NCBI GenBank assembly: GCA_043228905.1
Contig: JBHGNT010000014.1
Coordinates: 15,562,001 to 15,626,000, forward strand
Direction of reading: 5' to 3'
Length of the DNA stretch: 64,000 nucleotides
Source of the DNA: Azolla caroliniana
Taxonomy: Eukaryota; Polypodiophyta
Under the pieces are notes generated by a model. That model was not told the origin of the DNA. It searched no databases and worked only from the letters and a program-made list of their open reading frames with translations. The position numbers were made by a program, and so were the translations under genes. This document shows, piece by piece, positions 23,336-35,770 of this stretch (positions are counted from its first letter, which is position 1; every line of letters begins with the position of its first letter).

Positions 23336-26170
23336 TGATACACATGGTTCATTCTATGCTTGGTATGATGAGGAATGTCGTAATACAAGGAGATGCTTGC
23401 AACGTGATGTAACTCGGGGCATTTATACACACAACCAAGCGAGAGCAACCTTCCAATGCCTCGTAAGGAAGAAGAAGAGATTGTATTTGGCTAAATTTGA
23501 AGATCATTTGTATTGCTTGTTTCTAGGACGAGAGAGTAAAAGAGCATGGAAAATGTTTAATGAGAGGCAACCCACCACACAACTGACCTCACCTCAGGTG
23601 TGGCATGAATATGCAAAGGTCCTATATGATATCCCAAGGCAACCTCCTCTTCCCCACCCGAATGCCTCACACCCACATGAATCAACCTTCTTTACACCAC
23701 AAAATGTAAGAAAGGCCATTGATCGGCTACAATTTGGGAAGGCCCAAGATCATGATGGATTGGTGGGTGAACACTTTATCTATGCCCGTGACACCTTGCT
23801 CCCATTGCTAGCACACATCTTTAATAGAGCCGTGTGTGAAGGTTTTCCTACTAGATGGACTCAGCATACCATTGTGCCAATCCTCAAGAGTGGAGACCCC
23901 ATGATGCCAAGCAACTATAGGACAATCATGATTGGCCATTACTTGGCTAAACTATATGGCTCGATTCTAGAATCAAAATTGAGTATATGGGCAGAGCAAA
24001 ATGGTTGTCGTTCAATTGGACAGGCAGGCTTTCAGAAGGGGTTCACAACTTTGGATCACATATTCACGCTCTGGGCCCTTATTGAGGAGGGCAAAGCTCA
24101 CAATAAGAGGATTTATTGCTGCTTTGCCTTTGACATTGTGCCACGTGCTCGGCTTATGCAGTGGCTAGAAGCCCTTGGTGTTCCTATAGATATGCAATGG
24201 GGAATCTATGCACTCTATGAATCTGTGTCAGGAAAAGTTCAATCTCCTGAGGGCTTGTCAGAGGCGGTGGCTAGCACAATTGTTGTGAAGCAAGGATGCC
24301 CACTATCCCCCACACTCTTCGGTCTCTATATAGATGAGGTATCACAATACATAGAGAGATTTGGTGGTTCCGAAGCACACCTAGCAGGTATAGCTATACA
24401 GATATTACTATATGTTGATGATATTGTGCTGATTTCTGACTCTTCGGAGGGACTACAAAGACATCTAAATGCCTTAACACTATTTTGTACAGACAAAGGT
24501 TTGTCAATCAACATGAATAAAACTAAAGTGATGGTGTTTAACACCACCCAAGCATGGGTAACAAGATCAGAACCAGAATTCTTCTTGGGAGAGGAAAAGG
24601 TGGAATACACACGCTCCTACACATACCTAGGAGTAACATTTACAGGACCTAGGTTCTCCTTATAAGAGGCCGCTTGTGCCCGACTTTCTCGTGGATATGC
24701 AGCCCTTGGTGCTCTCGAGAGACAATGTGCACATTTGCAGTTCCAAGAGCCACGGACTAAGCTATGGTTATTTGATACACTTGTCACACCAACTCTTCTC
24801 TATGGAGTAGAGACATGGGGACCGAGTCTTACCAAGGCAAATCATTGGAAAGATTTAGAGAGACCTTTAGTGTCAATGATTGCTCGCATGATAAGGAGCA
24901 AAGCATCGGTGCCCCACGATATAATCCGTGCAGAGATGGGAGCAACACCTATAATAACCGAGGCATTGTCCCGATCAGTGACATTTATCCAATGTCCTTG
25001 GCAGCTCCCTAAATGAAGGTACCTAAGGTTGGCACTTATGTCATCAAGACAACTGGTTGAAAATGGAGACACTCATTGTTGGTATGCTGAAATGCAGCAA
25101 TGGTTCGAGTAACATGGCATGAGTATAAATGCACTACCCCTGTTCCAATATAGCTTGGACTGTCCCCATCTCAATATGACCAAAGTGGAAAAGAATAGAG
25201 TGATCCGAATGGATATTATTAACTTAGAAAACAAGATAACATGGATCAGCCCCAAAATACCACTTGGTACAAAGATGGCCCACTATAAGACACACTTCTT
25301 ACATGCATCAGAGGATGGATTTGTCATCAGGCCACCTTATATGGACATACATCTATCCTATGCGATGCGTAGTGTGATAGGGTAGCTGTGAACTTCATCA
25401 CATCAGCTACAGATTGAGGTAGGTAGATATACACGACTACCTCTAGAAGAGAGAATTTGCCAATTGTGTCATCAAGGACTGGAATCTGAAGAATTGTAAT
25501 GTCTTTTATGAAATTAGAGGGAGATACCATTTAAACAAGGCTTTGGCCCACTACGCAAGGTAATGGAATATGAGGACCAACGATGCCTAGGACTTTTCTT
25601 GCTCGAGCTCAAGAGACATCGGGAAAAGTTGTTGAAGAATACAACCACACAAGCTCATCCACAAAGAACAATCACAACTTTCTTTAGCTCCATCACTCCT
25701 AATGCTAGAAGTCAACCCCAGGATACAGAAATGGGATCCAGACTAGGATATAACAAAGGGGTTACAATTGATCGGGCAATGGCAATTTGCCATGCACGTA
25801 GGCCCCGGCCCCATGGAGCACGACCTCGACACCCTTGTCATCGATAGATAAAAGCCATTATCTCCCGCCATCGTAGGTGCTTCCCTCGCTTCGGAGACAT
25901 TTCCATTTTGGATCGACCTATGATAGAGATCTTTTGAAGACAAGCTATAATATACCTAACTTGAGAATCTCACATGTGCCAAAAACCAGATTCTCTGGTC
26001 TCTTTTCTTTTCATCTTATTTACTTTTATATTTATTGTGTAATATTTACTTTATTTTGATTTGTTCTCAAAGATGAGAAAAAAATTAAGATGTAATATCT
26101 TATTTGGTCTTATAGGCCATTTTGGCCTCTTAAAAGACGTTAATATATATTTCTTTCATCTTTCTTTCTC
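23336..26170 (+). mobile_element. LINE-C non-LTR retrotransposon, 5' truncated
   Basis: It starts abruptly before an RT-region frame and ends GGCCTCTTAAAAGACGTTAATATATA followed by TTTCTTTC at about 26130-26170. Its 3' UTR is shared with LINE-A. Confidence 0.87.
23340..25850 (+). pseudogene. LINE-C ORF2 reverse transcriptase and tail (broken)
   Basis: From about 23360 (WYDEECRNT) the frame is open to 24665: [70 protein letters not shown] and an intact catalytic LLYVDDIVLISD, then TYLGVTFTG. A stop at 24663 and further breaks near 25015 and 25385 interrupt the thumb and C-terminal parts; the zinc motif RICQLCHQGLE is at about 25450. The endonuclease is absent through 5' truncation. Confidence 0.88.
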
Positions 26171-27290
26171 TCTCTCGTTACTAAACATCACATACTGAGA
26201 ATTTTCTTCTGATGCTCGATTGATCTCGGCGAGAACATTGTTGTGAAAATCCGTCACTTTGTGCGGATCATGAGGCGGAACGACCAAGGTTATGGACCGG
26301 AAGGAATTCGGGCTCACACGCACTGAACGAGGAAGGCACGAATATATCAAACGTGTTCGTGTAAAAGGAGAGGTGCACAGGCAAAGCCCAAAATCAACCC
26401 CTAGTCACAAGGCGACAAATTTAATTCCTCTAACTTTTGTCTACTTTTGAAAAACCACCTTCGTGAAAGGAGAGGTACATGGGGCAAGTCTGAACGCTCC
26501 CTTATCACAAGAAGCCACATGACCACACACAAGGAAAATGCTTGTATACACACATGAAAGACAAAGCGCTCGTTGCTTTGACAAATTGAGGTGCTCGTTG
26601 TTAAGGCTCTCTCTCTCTTTCCCTCCCTCTCCCTTTCATAGGTCATATTCATAGAATGAACCATATGTACCATACATGCATACGTTGTCGTGAAGATCCA
26701 TCACTACGTGACCAGAAGGATTTGAAGTTTGCACTAGCTTTAGTGAGAAAGGATTTAAGATAGATAGAGACAGATTTATTGACATTAAGATTCCAATTTT
26801 GAAACAGATTCAGAACGATTGAAATAGAAAGAGAGTTAAGATTGAACTCTTGATTTTAGATTTGAAAGAACAAGATATATCATCAATTGGATAACAAATT
26901 TTCTTCTCTTAATTTCTTGATTCTTACATAACTCCCTTTGATCTTTTTCATCCACTCTTTTTTAGATGTTCCCATGCATATGATGCATGTGAGGGTACAA
27001 GACATGCATACAATGCATGGAATGCATGTGATGCATGTTTGCCATTTGGCGCTCATGCAATACATGTGATGCATGATAACCAAGTCACTCAATCAAGCTC
27101 TAACATGAGAGTTTACATGTGAAAGTATAATGATAGTAAAAACATTTCTAAAGAAATGTCTTGGCTTAGTGGGAAGTTCATTGCCTCCTATCTTGGAGGT
27201 GCAAGGTTCAAGCCTTGCTTGCATCCCTTTGATTACAAATTTCTAATAGGTTCTTTAGTCTAGATGAGTTTGTTTGTTTCACACCAAAAT
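26171..27290. other. Repeat-derived spacer with LTR-like segment, no gene
   Basis: The first 700 bp hold no recognisable coding sequence; two related words, TTGTTGTGAAAATCCGTCAC (26241) and TTGTCGTGAAGATCCATCAC (26685), look like starts of diverged LTRs. From 26880 to 27260 the sequence parallels the middle of the Gypsy H LTR: a TGCATG-rich block with GCCATTTGGCGC, and a tRNA-like module with box A TGGCTTAGTGG (27162) and box B GGTTCAAGCCT (27205). Confidence 0.5.
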
Positions 27291-27837
27291 TGTTGCGATC
27301 AACCTATCCGTTCGTTTCGATTCCGGTTTCGTCGCCATCCGGTGCCGGTGCTAGTGTCGGCTCCGGCTTCGTCGTCGTCGTCGTTCGGTTCTGGGTCCTC
27401 CAAAACCATTACAAGTAGTTAAGCCACAGTTTAGCCCAAGAACATTCTACGCACCACACATAAACAAAAAGTAATAACTTCTAGCTCTAGTTATATACTT
27501 TGGGAGCCTGACTTGTCCTATCTATGTGGGATATCTCACAGTTTTGTTTTCCTCTTCAAACTTCACACTCACATAACTTGACACTAATTTGTCCATTTTA
27601 CATGTAGTAAAATGCATTCGGAAGCTCTTGAAGACATCCATCTTTTTGTACCAAGATATAAAATAATATCTTCATTATTATTGTTCCATATTGTGTGTGA
27701 ATAACCACACTCGATTTTGTAGATTCCATGCAATTTTCACACCGTTGACGAAAATCTTTACGACATCCACGCCCACCAAAACGCACGTCCTCCGGTACGT
27801 GCCAAGAAGAGAGAGTGTGAGATTTTGGCTACGGTGA

Positions 27838-29912
27838 TCAATTAGATTCCTCCACGTCCTCGTGTACATAACTCAACTTTGTAGGTTCCGTTCTACCATC
27901 TTCATCGTCGAGGTGATCGAGGTTAGGATCCTTGTCTTGTCTTTTCTTGAAAATCTTTACTCTTTTTTCCGGAATGGGTATGGCCAACTTTGATCCATCT
28001 AGCTCTGCAAGGTGGTATGTGGCATTGTCGTTGGCACTTATCACTACATACGGTTCGAACCATCTTCTTGCGAACTTCCTTGTTGTACTGTGTTGATTGT
28101 CAAGGCTACTATCGTAGAACAATACCCAATCTCCTTCTTCGATCTTCTTGGGACGCAGTTGATGCGTCTTGTCGAACCGAATTTTGTTCTTCACTCGGGC
28201 TGCCTCCATCATCTTTCGCGCTTTTTCTAGATCTTCAGGTCTCCTTTCAAGTTGCCTTATCTGTGTTGCTAATAATTCTTCTCGGTTCATCTCGTTCTCC
28301 CATGGTATCGCTACCCATGAGGCGATCGTCCTTTCGATGGACATTACCGGCTTTTGTCCATACATAAGCTTCGTTGGCATATACCCTATCACTGAACTAT
28401 GTGTAGTTTTGTCAGCCCACAAGGCATAGGGCAATAGTCGTGGCCAATTCCCGACTCGACCATTGCATGCTTGTATGATGGCTTTGACGATTGGTCCATG
28501 CCCTCACTTGATCTTCCCATTTGCTTCTGGATTGTAGGTAGTCATGAGGGAGAGCTTCACACCTAGTCGTTCGAAGAGCTCCATTGTTTCGTGTGCATCC
28601 AACTCCCCTCGGTCGGCTACTATCTTTCCCACACATCCATATCGGCAAACAACCTCTTCGAGTAAAAATTTGCAAACTACCGACATCGTATTATTTATCA
28701 AGTCTTTTCTTGCTAGAGCTAAGTACTTCATTTGTCCCACTCCCATTGGCATCGAGACCAGATCCACCATCCATTTGAAGTGTATGGTGAGCGGGTATGT
28801 CGGCCGTAGCTCATCACGATGACGTATATTCGAATGCATTTGGCAAGTTTCGCATGTGGATACGAAATGGAGTACATCTTTGTACATGCTTGACCACTAG
28901 TACTTCTCCTTCAACTTTTCGAATGTCGCCCATGTACCTCTATGACCTGCCCAAGGACTCTCGTGGAATTCGGTCATCAACGTCACTTGCTCTTCTTTCT
29001 TTACCACCACTCGACGTGACATTCCTGTCCTTCTTTTTGGGTGTCGCCAAAGGAATCCTCCCCTCAAGAGGTATTGGTAAGCTTTCTTCCGGATTCGTAG
29101 AGTCTCCTCCTTCGTCATTGAAGCATCCGTTGTCATTGTTCTTAAGAATCTGCCGATTAGTAACCACTCTCCTTCATACTCATCCTCGTTAAAGGCATGG
29201 AGGGTTAGCATGCCCTTGTCTTCCGCCGATAGTCAAGCCATCTTGAAGAAGTCGAGGGTGACGTCTTCATCTTCCAAAACCATGTCACCTTCATTCTCAA
29301 ATCTTATCCTCGACAGCATGTCAAGCATGGTGTTCTTCTTCCCTACAATGTGGCGGATCTTTGGGCTTAAAGACTTGATATAGGCGATCCACCTTAGCAT
29401 AGCTAGATCTAGGGTCACACATCCTGAAGATCATCCTGAGGATTGGGAGACAATCTGTCTCAATTATCACTTCCGACTCGATCAAGTAGGCTTTGTCCAT
29501 CTTCACTGTAGACTTCCTTCATCTTTTGCCAGCTATCTTCCGATAGCGGAACTGCAACTGGCTTGATCTTCTTATCCACCATTTTATATTTTGTGCTGAT
29601 GTCAGCTCCCTTCATCAAGATGCTTTGATGATATTCATTGATGATAGCGTACATGTTGATGGAGTTAACCGAAATCACATGTCGATCATGAAGATAGCTC
29701 AAGTCCACGACGTCCTCGATTTCGCCGATGGTGTCGTTAAATGAGGCTTCTTCCATAATATGAGTCACGGACTCTTCTTCTTCTATTATTTTTTCTTCTT
29801 TTAGCATCTTTTCGAAGTCTTGTATCCGATGCTTGTCCTTTTTGTTGGGTAGTACTAGTTTACATGCGCCACTAGGTGTGACACATGTTGCTTCTCCTTG
29901 CAATCCACGCAC
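27838..29912 (-). pseudogene. Gypsy D pol: RNase H end and integrase; RT missing
   Basis: From 29912 the frame resembles the start of Gypsy H pol (KYKMVDKKIKPVAVPLSEDSWQKMKE), then near 29495 jumps to the RNase H end (SEVIIETDCLPILRMI). The whole reverse transcriptase is absent. Integrase follows in pieces: zinc domain (GHRGTWATFEKLKEKY ... CETCQMHSNI), core (KWMVDLVSMPMGVGQ, GKIVADRGELDAHE, YNPEANGKI) and C-terminal domain (EEGDWVLFYDSSLDNQ) to a stop at 27838. Breaks occur near 29215, 28895 and 28500. Confidence 0.86.
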
Positions 29913-29939
29913 TCTATTTTCTTGTGGGGACCTGTGATT

Positions 29940-31660
29940 GCTCGGACTATTTTTGCCCCATGCTTCAATAGTCTGCTCTAAAAATCTGAAGCATCTTCTT
30001 CGAGATAATCCCGATTCCTTTCATGGTTGGCACGTACAGTCAAGAATTGTACGACCTTCTTCCCATCAAGACTCCTAACTCGAGCAAATGCCGCATTATT
30101 GTCGAAACTTTGGTTTCCATCCATGATGATGTTATGTACGGTTGCCCAAGAATGATGGGATGGGATGCCGAGTCTTAAACAAAAAAATGTTGATCTATCT
30201 CGACATCGCCAATTGTGATGGGGATGTTAGGACATGCCCCATACAAGTCTTCAGTAGCTTTCGTAGCAGCACAGATCTTCCACCCATGATTCGTATTTAT
30301 GGGCCATCTTCCCTTCCTATAGACCTCAGTCGACATAAGGTTGATTTCGGACTCATGGTCTATTAACGCTACAACTGTCTCTTTTCTTTCCCCCAACTTT
30401 ACTGGCGTCTCCGTCGTTGCTCGCGCCCAATGAGGCCGAGTATAGTGGTTGTCCACCATGTCTTCCTTGACTTCATCTCTTGCCATCGTTATGGCATTCA
30501 CTTTTGCTTTTAGTGGCTTCTCTTCTTCTTTGTTCGACTGTTGCCTTTTTCTCTTTACGAGGTCCACAATCGTATCATGGAACTCCTTCGTAATGCCGAG
30601 CAATTCCCTCAATGACAAGGTCACGTGGCTATCAAGAACACGTTCCTCGAGAATCTTCTTCAAGTCTGTCGTCTGTTCTATGTCTGACTTTAGTTTATAG
30701 GTAGGCATAGTTCTTGCCTTCTGAGCGGGGTCTTCGACACCAACCTTCACGGGTCGAACCGTTTCTTCGACTCATTTGCTCGACTCCCCTTTCCGACTCG
30801 AGTCTCCTTCCTCCGTTTGTAACGCTCGACTCATTTCTGCATCTTCTTTCTTTTTTGCGTTCCTTGTTTCATGTCTTTTTGATGGGCCTTGCTCTTCTAT
30901 TCATTTTCTCTTTTCTTCGACGAACACCTCGTGGTTGTCGCACATCACTTTTGCGAGTATGGTGTTGTCATCCACCGGATCCGACCATCCGGTGATACTT
31001 TGTATACTTCAGACTGCAAGCTCTACCTCGTTCGAAGTGACTTTTCCCTTCTTCTCATACTCGAGAACGGTAGACCAGAACTTTGTTCCCGTTCTAGCAG
31101 CTTCATTTTTATCTTTTCCGACTCTAATTCCAACCGATGCAGCACAGTGCATCGCATCCACATGAGTCGCCTCAACATCTTCCATAGATTTCTTCATCCC
31201 CCCTCTTTCGAAATTCACCCATGGGGGTCTTCGAGTTTCAGTCGAGTAGATCATGTTGTCATCCATGTATATGATATTTTGTCGAATGCCCCCTCGAAGG
31301 CTCGCGCACTCCCTTCTCATGTGTTCCAAGCTATCACACCACACACACCTAAAGGGTTCTTTTCCTTTCGGGCCCCGACGATTCATGTTCGCTAGTGTGA
31401 CAGTCTCGAACTTGTTCACCAGTTCTTCGAAGATGTCATCATCAATCTTCTTTTCTTTCAAGCTGCTTTGTTTGGGCGGCTTAACTACTTTCAGTTGTCT
31501 TGTTTTCTCCGCGATAGTCAATCCCGCCAAGTCGGTGTCATCAACCCACTGACGACGCTTGTCGAGCCTATTGCATGCTCGCTTCACCGCAACCCAGTCC
31601 GCCACAAGCCCGTTATTATAAAATAATATCTTCATTATTATTGTTCCATATTGTGTGTGA
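29940..31660 (-). pseudogene. Gypsy D gag-protease, N-terminally truncated
   Basis: It begins in LTR sequence and joins gag at about 31605 (VADWVAVKRACNRLDKRRQW). The zinc knuckle is CVWCDSLEHMRREC (about 31330). The middle near 30750-31000 is frame-shifted. The retropepsin-like part reads VVALIDHESEINLMSTEVY (about 30340), where Gypsy H has LIDHGSEINMMS. It ends ASDF at a GATTTTTAG gag stop near 29975. Confidence 0.83.
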
Positions 31661-31725
31661 ATAACCACACTCGATTTTGTAGATTCCATGCAATTTTCAC
31701 ACCATTGGCGAAAATGTTTACGACA

Positions 31726-32420
31726 ACGCATTTGAAAACGATTCAATCAAACGTGTATGGTAAATAATCTCAAAGTTGGATTGGATTTATAAGTTAGAAA
31801 AAAAGTAAAGATTGGAATTTCAAAAAATGACTATGGTCTATATTATATATTGATTAAATCAAATGTCAACACAACAGAAAGTTCAAAACTTAGGAATTAC
31901 TTAACTACGAAACAATAGAAAGCACGAACATAAAAATCAAATAATTCAAAGACATAATTGTATTGATGATGCGCTCATCTTGCAATTATCGTTGTTCTCA
32001 TCTCGCAACTAGTGAAGGTATTAATTTCTTCACTTTAGAACTTTACAAAAAAATGAGTATGAACTATAGAGATTGAATCAAAATATGTCATTATAAATTA
32101 TAATCAAACGTTCAAAAACTCATATTCGAGAATATGAAGAAAACATTACACTAACATAAAATTTTACTATGACATGACACTAAAGAGAGAAAGAGAGAGA
32201 GGGAGAAAATTGGGATACAAACCCAATATATACACGATAGGAGCACTACAACTCACCACTAAGGTAAGCTAATTTCCTATAACTAAAAAGGAAAAACAAG
32301 AAAAAAAATGAACAAGTATCTTTCCCTTTTCAAATGTGTTCATTTTCAAACGTTTGTATGCTTGCACGAACACGTTTATTATGTTCTATGGTGATATTTG
32401 ACCATCGAAGACGATACCAT
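31726..32420 (-). repeat. Right member of the ~0.9-kb inverted repeat pair
   Basis: Its reverse complement matches 22413-23335 in the same order of blocks. The match begins at the base after the Gypsy D end, so Gypsy D inserted at or beside its inner border. It contains a diverged tRNA-like module on the minus strand (box-B-like TTGGGATACAAACCC near 32213). Confidence 0.7.
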
Positions 32421-33054
32421 AATTTCTCACTCTCTCACTCTCTCTCTCTCCCACACTCTCTCTCATGTATAGGGTCTAATTGAGGTGATATTTGACCATC
32501 AAAGACGATAATATAATCTATCGAACACGTTTATTATGTTCTATGGTGATATTTGACGTTTATATGTTCTATGCTGATATTTGGCATTTATATGTTCTAT
32601 GGTGATATTTGACCATCGAATACATGATATTTGACCATCGAAGATGATAATATAATCTCTCTTTCTTTCTTTCTTTTTCTCATAAATGTATGTTTATATT
32701 AAAACAATCATGATAATACAAAAAACCTTGCTATCAAAACTACTTCAAAAGTAGCGATGTGGCAAGGGAAACCTTCTAAGGTGTTGCAATACAAAACGAC
32801 ACAAATGTAACTCATATCTAGGGACAAAGTTCCCATACAACATAATTGTGAAAACTGCCAATGGGTTTTGTCACCTTTTCAATGGGTTTTCATTGAAGGT
32901 GATAGAGTTTTACCATCTCCAGAATATAAGTTTGTGTTTGATTATTTGAGGTACTTGGGCATGTGGTATATTTGGAACTTGTGGAATGTTTTCTTATTTG
33001 ATGGGCTTTCTAGGAGTATCTCAAACAGATATGTAGGATAAGAGGAAAGTTAAT

Positions 33055-33100
<46 letters not shown>
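32421..33100. other. AT-rich spacer with short local repeats
   Basis: Five copies of a TGGTGATATTTGACCATCGA-like word occur between 32390 and 32650, followed by (CTTT)n. At 33050 a GTTAATATAATC word leads into a (CT)n run (33060-33098). Both resemble tails of the local LINE family. No coding sequence recognised. Confidence 0.5.
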
Positions 33101-33101
<1 letters not shown>

Positions 33102-33561
33102 TGTTATCGTCGTCGTTGCTGATATCGCTGCCGCCTGACATCGCTGTTGTCATCGTTTATCGCCGTGTTGTTTGCTGTTGGTGTTGCCGTTGTTTGGTTT
33201 GTAGTTGTTGCCGTTGTTGTCGTTGTCGACCGTTGTTGTCACCTACGCTTCTGACGACGTCGTCGGTTGAGTAAACGAGAGAGTATAAATGTGCTTCTAC
33301 ACTTGTACCTAGCGTGCAAAGCACCGGTGCTCGGCTAAGTTTTCTGTCATTTTTGTCTTTTCTTTCTTTTATCTTTTGAATTACAACATGACTTCTAGAC
33401 GAAACCATAAGGAAACCCACGAAGAAATTATAAGTAAGGAAGAATTTTTAGATGTCCTTAACCGTTTAGTTAAAATAGAAAAATGGGCGAAAGAGATTGA
33501 AGTCGATAAACAAAAAGATAAGGAAGAAAAAGAAGTGCTTATTGCCGAAAAAGTGAAACTT
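33100..33561 (+). mobile_element. LINE-D segment 1: 5' UTR and ORF1 start
   Basis: A GTTGTTGCCG-rich leader precedes an ATG at 33388 (MTSRRNHKETHEEIISKEEF) that opens a Lys/Glu-rich, coiled-coil-like ORF1. The frame is cut at 33561 by Copia E and resumes at 51159: ...AEKVKL joins KVENTNLQKQVKDLE in frame. Confidence 0.8.
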
Positions 33562-33636
33562 TGTTAAGAAATGGAATGGCAAGAGTGGTTGTAATGTAGC
33601 AGAAGGTGAGCATATGTGTGTGTGTGTGTGTATAAC

Positions 33637-33722
<86 letters not shown>

Positions 33723-33903
33723 AAAGTATATATATGCTATTAACAAAACGAGATACATCCAACAATGACTAAATTACAATGAGTTGGTTTATATACCAAC
33801 TAAGCTAGGTCAAGCGCCCTTTCTACTATTTACACAACTAGCTTGGAGTGTCCATGAGCTAGTGTGAAACCTATCTATGGGAAGTTGAGTTCGATTCTCA
33901 ACA
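33562..33903 (-). repeat. 3' LTR of Copia E
   Basis: 342 bp, including a (GA)n run of about 80 bp (33641-33721) that is short in the partner LTR. Confidence 0.93.
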
Positions 33904-33992
33904 CGCCTCTTCAAACACAACTTCCATTTGTCGGAAAGTCATTCGGTTCGTACTTTGACTTGTCTAGTCGGCTGTGTTGCGTATTGCCTAGC

Positions 33993-34332
33993 CTATCCGT
34001 GCTGCGTCTGCGTCTGCTGCATCTGCGTTTGCATACTCCCCCTCAAGCTCAACAATGTGGACGTCGTGAGACCAAGATCCGATGCAAATTGCCCAAGCTT
34101 GTCGATGCCTAAGGCATTCGTAAAGATATCAATGACTTGTAGGTGCATGCTGATGTGTTGGAGGTCATTTTCTCCGGCCTGGATGCACTCGCGGATGAAG
34201 TGGTAGTGCACTTTGATGTGTTTAATCTGCGTGTGAAATACGGGGTTACGCGCGAGGTAGATACTACTCATGTTGTTGGAGTACATGCATATTGGATCTT
34301 TGATGGGTACGCCCAGATCTTTTAGCATACAC
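33993..34332 (-). pseudogene. Copia E RNase H C-terminus
   Basis: The minus strand reads MLKDLGVPIKDP, NNMSSIYLARNPVFHTQIKH and VHYHFIRE ... DIFTNALG, the end of a Copia polyprotein. It is separated from its upstream part (39584) by Gypsy F. Removing that element and one 4-bp duplication restores WLKR-MLKDLG. Confidence 0.9.
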
Positions 34333-34839
34333 TGTCGCGTTGTTACGCGTGTGCGTATAGAACGAGGCAGGACCACGGGGGACTTGGACCGAGGAATAAC
34401 CGATCAGGAGTAGGAGCAAGAAAGACAACGGCCGTGCTTCCACACACACACACACACACACACAGATACACAGAAATTGCAACCGAATGAAACAACGGAA
34501 ACGAGATGAATGCGTATATGTATATATATACTCTGATGAAAAAGGGGTTAGAACCAGTAGGCCGGTGGGCAACAAATCTCCTACGCCTACGCACACGCAC
34601 TCAGAAGAGCGAGATGGAGACTCTGCCGGAAGCACTTAGACGTTCCGCAGAGCAGAGTCAGCCTCCCGAAAACCTTCACAGAGCAAATACAGAGAAAGAC
34701 GGAGGAGAAGAGCTCGGTCCCAGTTCGACAACACTTCGTCCTCGACAAAAGCGATCCTTTTTACGATTCCTCTCCCTCTCTTTTATGTTGGGAGACAGGT
34801 CCCTCCGGATGGGAAGTGAGAAGAACAATGCTGATGAGC

Positions 34840-35150
34840 CGGATGGTGAAGACCTGGTGAGAACCGGATGCGGAGTACCCGGCAACGGAAGACCTGGTGA
34901 GAACTGGATGTGGAGTACCCGGCAACGGAAGACCCGATGAGAACCGGATGACGAGTACCCGACAAGAGCCGGATGGTGAAGACCCGGTGAGAACTGGATG
35001 ACGAGTACCCGACATGAGCCGGATGGTGAAGGCCCGGTGAGAACCGGATGTGGAGTACCCGGCAACGGAAGACCCGGTGAGAACCGGATGACGTGCGCCC
35101 GGCAAGCGCCGGATGATGCAGGCCCGGTGAGGAGTGCTCACCGGATGAAG
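34840..35150. repeat. Minisatellite in the Copia G LTR
   Basis: About six imperfect units of roughly 50 bp built from GAGAACCGGATGNNGAGTAC and CCGGCAACGGAAGACCCGGT. The reverse strand gives repeated HPVLTGSS-like peptides with no sign of real coding. Confidence 0.85.
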
Positions 35151-35300
35151 GGACATATTCGTAAATATGTTTCTGAGAGTCCATCGTGGCTATATTTGTA
35201 AATAGCCGAAAAGTCATATTAGTATAAATATGACTTAGGGCAAACTTTAATGAGAGTTGTTGTCTTTCTTGTTGGTGCAAGATTAGAGCGCGTAATAGTG

Positions 35301-35302
<2 letters not shown>

Positions 35303-35361
<59 letters not shown>
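35303..35361. repeat. (GA)n microsatellite in the Copia G LTR
   Basis: About 29 uninterrupted GA units. Confidence 0.97.
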
Positions 35362-35364
<3 letters not shown>

Positions 35365-35770
35365 GAGGTCGTTGCCTCTGTTGTAACCGCCGCCTGTGGC
35401 GAAGATCGAGAGCGCGAGGTCGTTGCCTCCGTGAGTTCACTGTTGTAATCATTGTGATATAGTGATAGTTTGGAGTCTGTGGACTTCCGTGGTTTTTTCC
35501 CTCTCATGGCTTTCCACGTTAAACATCCTGTGTACTCTTCTCTCCTTTGTGTCGTGTTTTTTTTATTCCTCGTTTTTCTGTGTTTGATTCTAAGCTCGGT
35601 TGTGGCTGAGCGGTGTTCATAGGAGCGTGTAGTTCCTGTCAAACTGGTATCAGAGCGAAACGACACAGAAAATGGACGATTCGTTGGGAGGTATGTTCAA
35701 GCTCACCGGCTCCAACTATTCGGTGTGGAAGTCGAAGATGAGGGACATGCTCGTGGTTAAAGATCTTTGG

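Larger units (their letters stand above)
27291..31725 (-). mobile_element. Gypsy element D, decayed, RT and gag N-terminus deleted
   Basis: A direct repeat of about 115 bp (27651-27765 and 31611-31725) ends ...TTTACGACA in both copies. The left LTR probably begins at TGTTGCGATC near 27291, which is uncertain. A polypurine tract (GGTGGGCGTGGA on the minus strand) sits inside the left LTR. The right copy is only the LTR end, fused directly to the middle of gag. Confidence 0.75.
34786..35770 (+). mobile_element. Copia G remnant: 5' LTR and gag start
   Basis: The LTR runs from TGTTGGGAGACAGG (34786) to CCTGTCA (35641), followed by the primer-binding site TGGTATCAGAGC (35645) and a gag ATG at 35672 (MDDSLGGMFKLTGSNYSVW). 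After KSKMRDMLVVKDLW (about 35770) the sequence switches abruptly to antisense Gypsy F pol. No 3' part exists, so this is a recombinant or truncated copy. Confidence 0.85.

Noticed and set aside
34676-35280. Frames with repeated HPVLTGSS-like peptides
   Set aside because: They are minus-strand translations of the Copia G LTR minisatellite.
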